Part shown: positions 35,278 through 42,911 of the stretch, piece after piece
Layout of the letters: each line of letters begins with the position of its first letter
How positions within the stretch are numbered: position 1 is the stretch's first letter
Assembly: GCA_024224295.1 (NCBI GenBank)
Contig: JAAENN010000277.1
Coordinates: forward strand, 1-54,358
Direction of reading: 5' to 3'
Origin: Shimia sp.
GTDB lineage: Bacteria > Pseudomonadota > Alphaproteobacteria > Rhodobacterales > Rhodobacteraceae
DNA: 54,358 bases
Position numbers and translations under genes: made by a program
The notes under the pieces: generated by a model
Told to the model about the DNA's origin: nothing
The model's input: the letters and a program-made list of their open reading frames with translations, nothing else
Databases searched by the model: none

Positions 35278-36879
35278 ATGGTCGAAACCATTGGGGCGCT
35301 GTTTGATGCGAGATCTAAGGCGTTTTCGCAACACAGTTTTTTGCACGTACCTGCCAATGCAGCACGCGATTATCACCCGGGCGGATATCTTTGCTCTTAT
35401 GGGGAGGCTGCACAAATCGTGGCAGCGATGGAGGCTAAACTGTCAGCTGCGGGATACGGGCATGGGCACCGGATTGCGGTTCTGCTGGAGAATCGGCCAG
35501 AGATGCTCTTGGTGAAACTGGCCTTGGCGAAGCGCGGAATCAGTTGGGTGCCGGTGAACCCGGACTATCGGCCTGCGGAAGTGGCTTATCTCTTACAGGA
35601 TAGTGCGGCGGATTTGGCTGTGGTCGCGCCCGGGTTAGCGGAGTTGATGGCAAAGGGGATCGCCGAAAGCGGGTTGGAAGTTCCAACCGTTGAGATGACA
35701 GAAAGCCTGCCGGACTTGCCGAAAGCTCGGCGTCCTGAGCCAACTGACCAACCGGTAAGTGGTGCGACAGAGGCCAGTTTGATCTACACCTCTGGAACCA
35801 CCGGGCGCCCAAAGGGTTGCATCATGAGCCACGCCTATGAAGTGGAGATGGGACAGTGGTATGCCTCACGCGGCGGTTTGATCCAGTTTGAGGCAGGAGT
35901 AACCAAAGTGTATTGTCCGCTGCCGCTGTTTCACGTGAACGCGGCGATCTTGCTGTTTATGGCAGTGATTGAGACTGGCAGTGCCCACATCATTCCAGAA
36001 CGCTTCCGGGCCAGCGCGTGGTGGCGGGAATTGGCAGAAACCGACGCCACGGCGGCACACTATCTGGGCATTATTATACCGGCACTGATGAACCGGGATC
36101 CAGAAGAATGGGAACAAAAACATCAGGTTAAATGGGCCGTTGGGGCAGGGGTCGAACCAACACTACACGGGCCATTTGAAGAGCGGTTTGGCTTCCCACT
36201 GATCGAGGTGTGGGGCATGTCCGAGATGTGCCGGATGTTGGCTGATTGTCATGAACCGCGCCGCATTGATACCCGTGCGATGGGACGGCCTCAGCCGGGG
36301 TTGGACATACGTGTGGTCGATGAAAACGACGTCGAGGTCCCGCGCGGCGTGCCGGGCGAAATGACTTTGCGACATAGCGCCGAGACGCCCAGACGCGGCA
36401 CATTCTCTGGGTATCTGAATCTGCCTGAAGCCACAGAGGAGGCCTGGCGAGGCGGTTGGTTTCACACCGGTGACACCGTGGTGATGGACAACAGCGACAT
36501 GGTGACCTTTGTGGATCGTAAGAAAAACATCATCCGCCGGTCTGGTGAAAACATCGCTGCGGCAGAAATTGAGGCGTGTTTGCAGGATCACCCAAAAGTC
36601 GATCGCGTGGCTGTTATCGCAGTGGCGGATACGATGAGGGACGAGGAAGTGATGGCATGTATTCAAGTGTTTGGCGGAACCAGTGACACTCTGGCGCAAG
36701 AGCTGTTTGACTGGAGTTTTGAGAGACTAGCCTACTTCAAAGCGCCGGGGTGGATCCGGTTTATGGATTGTATTCCAGTGACGGGTACACAAAAAGTTCA
36801 GAAGCACAGTCTGTTTGGGGAGCAAGGGACGGAGACGGATGGCGCCCTTGATTTCCGGTCTCGAAAAAAGCGGGGTTAG
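35278..36879 (+). CDS. AMP-dependent acyl-CoA ligase
   Basis: The 533-residue adenylate-forming enzyme has the phosphate-binding loop TSGTTGRPKG at residues 171-180, FPLIEVWGMSEMCRM (adenine site), the TGD motif in GGWFHTGDT, the hinge DRKKNIIRRSGENIA, and the C-terminal catalytic lysine region GTQKVQKHSLF. It activates a carboxylic acid to its CoA thioester. Overall pattern is closest to the crotonobetaine/carnitine-CoA ligase-like group, but the substrate is not decided. GGTGGAGG lies upstream. It may be in one functional unit with the TetR gene to its right, which has operator-like sites on both sides. Confidence 0.8.
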   Translation: MVETIGALFDARSKAFSQHSFLHVPANAARDYHPGGYLCSYGEAAQIVAAMEAKLSAAGYGHGHRIAVLLENRPEMLLVKLALAKRGISWVPVNPDYRPAEVAYLLQDSAADLAVVAPGLAELMAKGIAESGLEVPTVEMTESLPDLPKARRPEPTDQPVSGATEASLIYTSGTTGRPKGCIMSHAYEVEMGQWYASRGGLIQFEAGVTKVYCPLPLFHVNAAILLFMAVIETGSAHIIPERFRASAWWRELAETDATAAHYLGIIIPALMNRDPEEWEQKHQVKWAVGAGVEPTLHGPFEERFGFPLIEVWGMSEMCRMLADCHEPRRIDTRAMGRPQPGLDIRVVDENDVEVPRGVPGEMTLRHSAETPRRGTFSGYLNLPEATEEAWRGGWFHTGDTVVMDNSDMVTFVDRKKNIIRRSGENIAAAEIEACLQDHPKVDRVAVIAVADTMRDEEVMACIQVFGGTSDTLAQELFDWSFERLAYFKAPGWIRFMDCIPVTGTQKVQKHSLFGEQGTETDGALDFRSRKKRG

Positions 36880-36883
36880 CTTT

Positions 36884-37117
36884 TCAGCAAATGATCTTGA
36901 AGGAACCGGTCGTGCACAGAATGATGAAGTCGCGGTCGGTTTCGATGAGATGCCAGCCGCGTTTTCGAACGGCAAGCTCCAAAGCCGCGCGACCACATTC
37001 CGCGTCAACATCCTGAATACGGCGGCGCACAGCGCCGGCCTCTCCGGATTTGAAGGAGGAGAACACCTGGTCCAACCAATTTTGGCCGGTGGTCGTATGT
37101 GACAAAGTGGCCTGCAT
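36884..37117 (-). CDS. Small conserved protein of Rhodobacteraceae (unknown function)
   Basis: The 77-residue protein begins MQATLSHTTTGQNWLDQVF and contains an RRRIQDVDAECGRAALELAV helix followed by short strands (RGWHLIETDRDFIILC). I recognise this family from Roseobacter genomes, where it is often mislabelled phosphoribosylanthranilate isomerase; it is far too short and has no TIM barrel. It converges on the acyl-CoA ligase gene, 5 nt apart at the stops. Two operator-like palindromes lie 100-145 nt upstream of its start. Confidence 0.7.
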   Translation of the reverse strand: MQATLSHTTTGQNWLDQVFSSFKSGEAGAVRRRIQDVDAECGRAALELAVRKRGWHLIETDRDFIILCTTGSFKIIC

Positions 37118-37218
37118 AGAAGCACTGTGACTGGAAACTGGTGAATCTTGGGTTAACAGATCCGCTAAAGTTGCGTGTTTGAAGGCAGGTCGGTGTGGTT
37201 TGCAAGGAGTGCGTATGT

Positions 37219-37234
37219 CTTGCCAAGTGGTAAG
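37219..37234. promoter_or_regulatory. TetR-type operator-like palindrome, copy A
   Basis: CTTGCCAAGTGGTAAG is a near-perfect 16-bp inverted repeat, differing at a single base from copy C at 37908. It lies between the small conserved gene and the stop of the TetR gene. Confidence 0.6.
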
Positions 37235-37244
37235 TCGGCGTCAC

Positions 37245-37260
37245 AGTACCGATTGGTAAG
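37245..37260. promoter_or_regulatory. TetR-type operator-like palindrome, copy B
   Basis: AGTACCGATTGGTAAG is a looser copy of the same palindrome, 26 nt (start to start) from copy A and ending 6 nt before the TetR stop codon. Confidence 0.5.
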
Positions 37261-37265
37261 GAGGC

Positions 37266-37853
37266 TTATTCCACGTCCAGAAAGGCCTTTAGCTGGGTCG
37301 CAACTGCCTTTTGGCGCGCTGCTTTCTGGGCGGTGGTATCCTCGGCGCGCAAAAAGGCAGAAAGAGCATCCTCGGAGATTAGCAGGTATTGCGCACTTCC
37401 AATCACGCCATAAAGCCCCAGCAACAATTCCATATCGGTGGCCGCCTTTTTTGCGGGTACCGCACGTGCCAAATCCAGCAGGGCTCTGAGGTAGGATTTC
37501 AGCGGGGCGACTCCGGTTTCTGTGACGCTGTCCAAAAGGTTGCGAAGGATCAAACGGGCGTCTGCTTTGGTGTCGGTCTCACCACCGAGAAGATTCTGAA
37601 AATGCAGGATAAGGCGCAGTTTTGGCGAGACATCCGGCGTGTCGTTGAGTGACGCTAATAGGCGCTCCGTTAGCGCCTCCAGCACCGTATTGTAGAGCGC
37701 ATCTTTGGTGCCAAAGTGATGCAGTAACGCCTGTTTGGTCACCCCAGCGGTTTTAGCAAGATTGGCCAGGCTCAGCCCGTGGTAGCCGTGGTTGGCAAAC
37801 CCCTCGGTGGCGAGGGTGATATAACGGTCGCGGGCGGGGGACGGCTGAGACAT
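37266..37853 (-). CDS. TetR/AcrR-family transcriptional regulator
   Basis: The 195-residue protein has the TetR DNA-binding domain (GFANHGYHGLSLANLAKTAG, then ALLHHFGTKDALYNTVLEAL) and a C-terminal domain with LLLGLYGVIGSAQYLLISEDAL. The ATG at 37853 has AGGA 8 nt upstream; the longer frame upstream would cover the operator region and is unlikely. Four palindromes of the form CTTGCCAATTGGTAAG lie immediately before and after the gene, so self-repression is likely. The neighbouring acyl-CoA ligase suggests an acyl-CoA or carboxylic acid effector, by inference only. Confidence 0.85.
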   Translation of the reverse strand: MSQPSPARDRYITLATEGFANHGYHGLSLANLAKTAGVTKQALLHHFGTKDALYNTVLEALTERLLASLNDTPDVSPKLRLILHFQNLLGGETDTKADARLILRNLLDSVTETGVAPLKSYLRALLDLARAVPAKKAATDMELLLGLYGVIGSAQYLLISEDALSAFLRAEDTTAQKAARQKAVATQLKAFLDVE

Positions 37854-37907
37854 GATAGGGTCCTGCGTACTTGAGTTTCTAAGGCCAAGTTTACCGGGAG
37901 GTAGGGG

Positions 37908-37923
37908 CTTGCCAATTGGTAAG
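37908..37923. promoter_or_regulatory. TetR-type operator-like palindrome, copy C
   Basis: CTTGCCAATTGGTAAG, a near-perfect 16-bp palindrome, is centred about 62 nt before the TetR start and probably overlaps its promoter. Confidence 0.65.
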
Positions 37924-37944
37924 CCTTGTTTACAGCGAAAGTGC

Positions 37945-37960
37945 TGACCAAACGGTAAAC
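37945..37960. promoter_or_regulatory. TetR-type operator-like palindrome, copy D
   Basis: TGACCAAACGGTAAAC is the most degenerate of the four, sharing the CCAA and GGTAA half-site cores with copies A-C. It lies 37 nt from copy C (start to start), so the two may be bound together. Confidence 0.4.
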
Positions 37961-37985
37961 GACGTGACCGACCATGCACACAAAG

Positions 37986-38010
37986 AAAAAGGGCGGGGAG
38001 TTCCCCGCCC
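37986..38010 (-). terminator. Terminator of the methyltransferase/metF operon
   Basis: On the minus strand GGGCGGGG (complement of 38003-38010) pairs with CCCCGCCC across a 4-nt loop, followed by TTTTT (37986-37990). It lies about 25 nt after the stop of the gene at 38036. Confidence 0.85.
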
Positions 38011-38035
38011 TGCGTGTGTTTGTAAAATGGGAGGT

Positions 38036-39112
38036 TTAGGCGCGACGGCGACGGCCACCGCCACGACGTCCGCGACCACCTTCACCCGCTGCGGCAGGTG
38101 ACTTGTTGAAACGGATCCACTCGGCGCCGCCTTCGTCGTTGTTGGTGAGGAAGTTGGCGGCTCGGATCGCCTCCATTTCCTTACCTGCACGCGCTTTGGT
38201 GGAGCCCAGTCCAAACATCTGGCAGAACGCCTCGTCATCCATGCCTTCGGGCAGGATGATACCAGCGGCTTCAACCTCGGCCTTTTTCTCGGCCAGTTTC
38301 TTGGGGCCGACTGGCAGGGCGATTGGATTCATGATCGCGCTGGTCATGCCGGTGGCCATCGCCATTGGCAGGAAGGCGTTGTTGATGCCGTGACGGTTTG
38401 GAAGGCCGAAAGAGATGTTGGACGCGCCACAGGTGGTGTTCACTCCCAACTCATTGCGCAGACGGTTGTTGAGTTCAAATACTTGCAGACCAGCGGTGCC
38501 CATGGCGCCAATCGGCATTACCAGCGGGTCGACCACAATGTCATGTGCAGGAATGCCAAAGTCGGCGGCACGTTCTACGATTTTCTTTGCAACAGCAAAG
38601 CGCACTTCTGGATCCTCAGAAATTCCGGTGTCATCGTTGGAAATTGCTACCACAGGCACGTTGTATTTTTTTACCAGTGGCAGCACGATTTCCAGACGTT
38701 CTTCTTCGCCGGTCACGGAGTTCAACAAAGGACGGCCCTTAGCAACTTCCAGACCTGCCTCCAAGGCGCCCGGTACCGAGCTGTCGATGCAGAGCGGGCA
38801 GTCAGTGACTTCCTGCACTTTCTCCACGAGTTGGCGCATGAGGTCCGGCTCGACAAAATTGTTGTCCGCATAGCGCGGGTCTTCGGCCATCTTGTTGGAG
38901 AACACCGCGCCTGAGTTGATGTCGAGCACTGTGGCGCCAGCTGCAACCTGTGCAAGTGCGTCGGCCTGAACACGTGAGAAATCGCCTGACTCCAGCTCGG
39001 TGTTCAGGATTTTGCGGCCCGTTGGGTTGATGCGTTCGCCGATCACCGTGAACGGCTGGTCAAAACCCATGATCGCAGTTTTTGTTTGAGATTCAATAAC
39101 GGTACGAGTCAT
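38036..39112 (-). CDS. Pterin-binding methyltetrahydrofolate:corrinoid methyltransferase
   Basis: The 358-residue protein has a single pterin-binding TIM-barrel domain: FTVIGERINPTGRK near the start, DINSGAVFS, LCIDSSVPGALEAG, LLNSVTGEEERLE, DPLVMPIGAM and GASNISFGLPNRHGIN. These motifs are those of the methyl-THF domain of cobalamin-dependent methionine synthase and of AcsE-type enzymes, which move a methyl group from methyl-THF to a corrinoid protein. No cobalamin- or homocysteine-binding domain is attached. metF lies 11 nt upstream, so methyl-THF is made by the same operon. I infer the pterin component of a split methionine synthase. The C-terminus is a GRGRRGGG/RRRR tail absent from the catalytic domain. 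Confidence 0.82.
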   Translation of the reverse strand: MTRTVIESQTKTAIMGFDQPFTVIGERINPTGRKILNTELESGDFSRVQADALAQVAAGATVLDINSGAVFSNKMAEDPRYADNNFVEPDLMRQLVEKVQEVTDCPLCIDSSVPGALEAGLEVAKGRPLLNSVTGEEERLEIVLPLVKKYNVPVVAISNDDTGISEDPEVRFAVAKKIVERAADFGIPAHDIVVDPLVMPIGAMGTAGLQVFELNNRLRNELGVNTTCGASNISFGLPNRHGINNAFLPMAMATGMTSAIMNPIALPVGPKKLAEKKAEVEAAGIILPEGMDDEAFCQMFGLGSTKARAGKEMEAIRAANFLTNNDEGGAEWIRFNKSPAAAGEGGRGRRGGGRRRRA

Positions 39113-39123
39113 ATTTAATCCTG

Positions 39124-40047
39124 TTAGACGTTCGCTGGCTGCGCTGAGGCACCGCCATTGTTAATGGCCCAGTTGGCGTTTGTCTTGATCCCGCCAAGTG
39201 GGAAGAAATGCACCGAGTCAATGTTGAACTCAGGGTTTGCCGCTTTGTGTTTGGCCAGATCGGTGAGCACCTCAGTCGGCTCGTAAGGCAGTAGCAATTT
39301 GGAGACATCCATTGCGCGTTTTTGCAGTACTTTAAGGGAAGGTCCAACACCACAGGCGATGGCAAATTTGATCAGGGTCTGCAGCTTTGCTGGGCCAGCG
39401 ATGCCAATGTGGATCGGAATATCAACTCCTGCGGACTTTACGCCGTTGGCCCAATCGATGATCGGTGCGGCTTCAAAGGCGAATTGTGTCGCGATGGCCA
39501 TTTTGGCGTTAGAGCGTTGTGAAAAATCCTGCTTCCATTGCAGCGCGGCGTCGACATTGGAGGAACCGCCGGTTGGATCGATGTCTTTATTACCTTCTGG
39601 ATGTCCTGCGACGTGTAGGCGTTCAAAGCCCGCTTTATCAAACAAACCGGTTTCCAGGAGCTGCATGGAGTCAGCGAATTCGCCGAGTGGTTTAGCCACA
39701 CCTCCGGCCAGCATAAGGCCTTGTTTCACGTCGGCTTCACCCTGATACATGGCGATCCAGTTTTCCAGCGTGGCCTTGTCTTTGATGATGCGCGCCGGGA
39801 AATGGGGCATGACATCATACCCCTCAGCCGCAATGCGGCGGGCCGTGTCGACCATGTCCTCTATGGGCGTGCCTTCGATGTGGGCTATGTACACACGCGT
39901 GCCTGCAGGCAGCAGCGCTCGGAAGTCTTCCACTTTGGCCGCTGTGCGTGGCATGACCTCAATTGAATACCCTTGAAGAAAGGCCTCCATTTCTGGCGTG
40001 GTGGTTTTGACCTCATCGGTCTTGCGCTTGAAATTCAACAAAGCCAT
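39124..40047 (-). CDS. metF: Methylenetetrahydrofolate reductase (MetF-like)
   Basis: The 307-residue TIM-barrel flavoprotein-like protein has PHFPARIIKDKATLENWI, LHVAGHPEGNKDIDP, AIATQFAFEAAPIIDWA and DVPIHIGIAGPA-like segments (VDIPIHIGIAGPAKL) that match the MetF family. It interconverts 5,10-methylene-THF and 5-methyl-THF. It is a divergent MetF of the type found in alphaproteobacteria. GGGAGG lies 5 nt before the ATG at 40047. With the downstream corrinoid methyltransferase it would feed methyl groups to methionine synthesis, or run in reverse to oxidise methyl-THF from demethylation. Confidence 0.85.
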   Translation of the reverse strand: MALLNFKRKTDEVKTTTPEMEAFLQGYSIEVMPRTAAKVEDFRALLPAGTRVYIAHIEGTPIEDMVDTARRIAAEGYDVMPHFPARIIKDKATLENWIAMYQGEADVKQGLMLAGGVAKPLGEFADSMQLLETGLFDKAGFERLHVAGHPEGNKDIDPTGGSSNVDAALQWKQDFSQRSNAKMAIATQFAFEAAPIIDWANGVKSAGVDIPIHIGIAGPAKLQTLIKFAIACGVGPSLKVLQKRAMDVSKLLLPYEPTEVLTDLAKHKAANPEFNIDSVHFFPLGGIKTNANWAINNGGASAQPANV

Positions 40048-40073
40048 TGCGGCCTCCCAAAAAGAGGGGCGTG

Positions 40074-40370
40074 TCATGCCCAGCCTTCATTGTTGATCAG
40101 CGCTTTGATGCGCTCTTGATCAAACTCTGCCTCAAGCCGGGCTACTTCTTTTTCCAAGACAGCAATCGGCTCGCCCTCCACTGGATAAGGATCTCCCTTG
40201 CGCCATTCCGCCAAATAGGCGTCGGTATCCGACGCACCAATCTTCATTGCCGCGCGGTCGATTGCTTGTTCAAAGCGTTCGGCCAAAGGTCTTTTTGCGC
40301 CGCGGCGCCCTTTGCCCACAATCACTTGAGCAGGAATATCGCGCCAGTAGACAATGGTGACGTCAGGCAT
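40074..40370 (-). CDS. Virulence-factor-domain protein (unknown function)
   Basis: This 98-residue protein starts MPDVTIVYWRDIPAQVIVGK and has KRPLAERFEQAIDRAAMKIG, followed by DTDAYLAEWR. I recognise it as the short 'virulence factor' family of proteobacteria, whose function is unknown and whose name is not informative. GGAGG lies 9 nt before the ATG. It is the first gene of a three-gene operon with metF and the corrinoid methyltransferase, so a role in one-carbon or cobalamin-linked methyl transfer is more likely than virulence. Confidence 0.75.
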   Translation of the reverse strand: MPDVTIVYWRDIPAQVIVGKGRRGAKRPLAERFEQAIDRAAMKIGASDTDAYLAEWRKGDPYPVEGEPIAVLEKEVARLEAEFDQERIKALINNEGWA

Positions 40371-40653
40371 GTGGTTGATTCCTCCGGTATCGGTTCTTCA
40401 TTCCTAAGACAGGGTTCTCGACCGATTAGGCTCAATTTCGACAATAGGACAGCGTAACGCGACCTTGGGGTTTGTTGTGGGGGCTTTGTAGCTACAGGCC
40501 GCCCTGCTTGGCTATGGGGCGGGCTGTGAAATCTTTGCATGAAGAAGATGAGGGACGGTGAGTATGCATCCGACTTGAATGTCGGCGAAACGGGATTGCG
40601 CGGGGCAGGGGGACACACTACGTTGAGGGTAACACGAAATGGAGGGCGTAAAT
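40371..40653. other. Intergenic region with structured elements upstream of the metF operon
   Basis: No gene is evident. A hairpin with arms ACAGGCCGCCC (40494-40504) and GGGCGGGCTGT (40517-40527), one mismatch, lies about 125-155 nt before the first gene of the metF operon. A 10-bp palindrome TGTAGCTACA (40487-40496) overlaps its foot. A small CCGAC/GTCGG hairpin lies near 40570. I compared it by eye with cobalamin, SAM and SAH riboswitch consensus elements and could not match any. Confidence 0.4.
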
Positions 40654-41766
40654 ATGGCGCCCAAGCGTCCCAAAGGTGCGGGCGCGTTCCCTATACCGGT
40701 TGAAAGCCCCGCGCCGAAACCGTCCGATCCCAGCGCGCTTTATGCAGCGCTTGATCTGGGCACAAACAGTTGCCGCATGTTGATTGCCCAACCGAAGGGC
40801 AGTCAGATTCATGTGGTGGACAGCTTTAGCAAGTCTGTCCAACTCGGTTCCGGGCTGGAAAGTACCGGACGTCTTTCTCGTGGGTCCATGCGGCGCACGA
40901 TTCAGGCTATGCGCATCTGCCAGCAGAAACTGAAGCGGCACAAAGTTAAAAGTATGCGGTTGGTCGCTACGGAGGCCTGCAGGCGTGCAAAGAACGCGCG
41001 TGAGTTTGTCCGGCAGGTCAAGAGGGAGACCGGATTGCAACTGGAGATTATCCAGCCAGAGGAAGAAGCGCGTTTGGCGGTTATTTCCTGTGCGCCACTG
41101 GTAAGTACTAAAACCGAACAGCTTCTGGTCGTGGACATCGGCGGCGGCTCCACAGAATTGGTCTGGATGGATTTGACTTCGGTGCCTGTGTTGGAGCGGG
41201 CGCGTGCTATTATGCGATTGCGCAGCGGATTTCATTCTGCAGACAGCCCGTTTCCAGCTGCCAAAGTGGTGGATTGGATATCGGTGCCTTTGGGTGTGGC
41301 AACACTACGGGATCAATTCCGCGATGTGGAGGATGACTCAGCTAGGTTTGCGCTTATGAGCTGGTTCTTTGAGGAAAACCTGAGCGAATTTGCGCCGTAC
41401 AAAAATGCACCACCCAGCGAGGGGTTCCAAATCATCGGGACCAGCGGAACGGTCACCACTGTTGCGGCAAGCCATTTGGGGTTGCGCCGCTATGATCGAA
41501 CCAAGGTTGACGGGCTGCGCATGACTAGTGAGCAAATCGACAAGGTTATTCGAGGGTATCTTGAACTGGGCCCGAAGGGCCGGCGCGCAGATCCGCGTAT
41601 CGGGCAGGATAGACAGGCGTTGATCATGAGTGGATCTGCTATTTTGCAGGCACTGTTACGATGTTGGCCGACAAATAGGCTCTCGGTTGCGGATCGTGGG
41701 CTGCGCGAAGGCTTGCTCTACGCACAGATGAGTGCTGACGGTGTCCTTGAGGATGGCCCGTTTTAA
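40654..41766 (+). CDS. ppx: Ppx/GppA-family exopolyphosphatase
   Basis: The 370-residue protein has the ASKHA-fold motifs LDLGTNSCRMLIA (phosphate 1), LVVDIGGGSTELVW (phosphate 2) and IIGTSGTVTTVAA. The family releases phosphate from polyphosphate or hydrolyses pppGpp; the two activities cannot be told apart here. It lacks the C-terminal HD domain of the longer enterobacterial enzymes. GGAGGG lies 7 nt before the ATG at 40654. rlmE follows after 70 nt on the same strand, a pairing common in this group. Confidence 0.87.
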   Translation: MAPKRPKGAGAFPIPVESPAPKPSDPSALYAALDLGTNSCRMLIAQPKGSQIHVVDSFSKSVQLGSGLESTGRLSRGSMRRTIQAMRICQQKLKRHKVKSMRLVATEACRRAKNAREFVRQVKRETGLQLEIIQPEEEARLAVISCAPLVSTKTEQLLVVDIGGGSTELVWMDLTSVPVLERARAIMRLRSGFHSADSPFPAAKVVDWISVPLGVATLRDQFRDVEDDSARFALMSWFFEENLSEFAPYKNAPPSEGFQIIGTSGTVTTVAASHLGLRRYDRTKVDGLRMTSEQIDKVIRGYLELGPKGRRADPRIGQDRQALIMSGSAILQALLRCWPTNRLSVADRGLREGLLYAQMSADGVLEDGPF

Positions 41767-41835
41767 TGCAGCATCCCTTGTGACTCCGTGAAAAATGACT
41801 AGAAGGCTTTGTTTCAAAGCAACGTGGTGACGGAA

Positions 41836-42552
41836 ATGGCCAAGAAACCTACCGGTAAAAATACTTCGGGACGTGGGCAGCGGGATTTGACCATTAAGGT
41901 GAAGTCAGCGCGCGGGCGTAAATTGTCCTCCACCCGGTGGCTCCAACGCCAGCTCAACGATCCTTATGTAGCGCGCGCTAAGGCCGAAGGCTATCGTGGT
42001 CGTGCGGCATTCAAGATCATGGACCTGGATGACAAATTTCGCTTCCTAGTTCCGGGCGCACGTGTTGTCGATCTTGGCTGTGCTCCGGGCGGTTGGCTGC
42101 AGGTGGCGGTGCCGCGTATCAACGCGCTTGGTGAAAAGTCCGGCAAGAAAGTTGGCACTCTGCTGGGGATCGACTTGCAGGAAGTCGAAGCCGTCGCTGG
42201 CGCAGACATTCATCAACTCGACTTCATGGATGAAGGCGCGGACGACAAAGTCAAGGAATGGCTTGGCGGCAAAGCGGACGTTGTGATGAGCGACATGGCG
42301 GCCTCAAGCTCGGGCCACAAACAGACAGATCACCTCAAAATTATGTCGCTGTGTGAGACGGCTGCCTATTTTGCCTTCGATGTGCTGGAAGAGGGCGGCA
42401 CCTTTGTGGCCAAAGTGCTTGCCGGGGGCGCGGAAGGGGAGATTCAGAAGCTGTTGAAGCAGAAGTTCACCAAGGTTGCCAATGTGAAACCACCGAGCAG
42501 CCGTTCTGACAGCTCGGAGAAATTTGTTGTTGCGACAGGGTTTAGAGGCTGA
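41836..42552 (+). CDS. rlmE: RlmE: 23S rRNA 2'-O-ribose methyltransferase
   Basis: The 238-residue FtsJ/RrmJ-type enzyme methylates U2552 of 23S rRNA with SAM. The catalytic K-D-K-E set is visible as Lys60 (GRAAFKI), Asp153 (MSDMAA), Lys193 (VAKVL) and Glu228 (SSEKF). The SAM motif is [14 protein letters not shown] basic N-terminal extension ([20 protein letters not shown]) is as in other alphaproteobacteria. GGTGACGGA precedes the ATG at 41836; nine further in-frame codons upstream are not needed. Confidence 0.92.
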   Translation: MAKKPTGKNTSGRGQRDLTIKVKSARGRKLSSTRWLQRQLNDPYVARAKAEGYRGRAAFKIMDLDDKFRFLVPGARVVDLGCAPGGWLQVAVPRINALGEKSGKKVGTLLGIDLQEVEAVAGADIHQLDFMDEGADDKVKEWLGGKADVVMSDMAASSSGHKQTDHLKIMSLCETAAYFAFDVLEEGGTFVAKVLAGGAEGEIQKLLKQKFTKVANVKPPSSRSDSSEKFVVATGFRG

Positions 42553-42560
42553 CCAATCGG

Positions 42561-42791
42561 TCAGCTTGCGCGCAATAGGGAGTTGGAAGCCGATTTCAGC
42601 ATCCGGTCCGTATTGAATTCAAATTCCACTTCCAGCCGCTCGGCGGGTTTGGCCTGAACCTTTGGCTTTGGCGCAACCTGAACCACGTTGGCTGGCGTTT
42701 TCATCGCCGCAAGGTTTTGCTGACGGATCAGCTCCCACAGGCGGGCGTGACGGGACGGCTCTGCAGCCACAGCTTTAGGCGCATGATACAT
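42561..42791 (-). CDS. Small hypothetical protein
   Basis: The 76-residue protein starts MYHAPKAVAAEPSRHARLWE and is predicted helical at the N-terminus with an Ala/Pro/Lys-rich linker (KPKVQAKPAER). AAGGAG lies 8 nt before the ATG, a strong site. No membrane segment or known domain is seen. It converges on rlmE, 8 nt between the stops. Function unknown. Confidence 0.6.
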   Translation of the reverse strand: MYHAPKAVAAEPSRHARLWELIRQQNLAAMKTPANVVQVAPKPKVQAKPAERLEVEFEFNTDRMLKSASNSLLRAS

Positions 42792-42911
42792 TGGATGTCT
42801 CCTTGGGCAGCTTGTGTGGCCGAAATTTTGCAGAAAAGGCCACAAATCACCTATGCCCGCCGCCTGTGGTCAAAGTGGCGCGAAAATATGGAGATTTTGG
42901 GGAATTGCGGA

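Noticed and set aside
36884-37117. Phosphoribosylanthranilate isomerase (a name often given to homologues)
   Set aside because: At 77 residues it cannot form the required TIM barrel and lacks TrpF motifs; kept as a conserved protein of unknown function.
40487-40496. LuxR-type quorum-sensing box (TGTAGCTACA)
   Set aside because: The palindrome is only 10 bp and lacks the usual 18-20-bp lux-box symmetry; there is no luxI or luxR gene nearby.
40371-40653. Cobalamin riboswitch upstream of the metF operon
   Set aside because: A hairpin is present, but the conserved B12-box sequence could not be found by eye, so no riboswitch is called.
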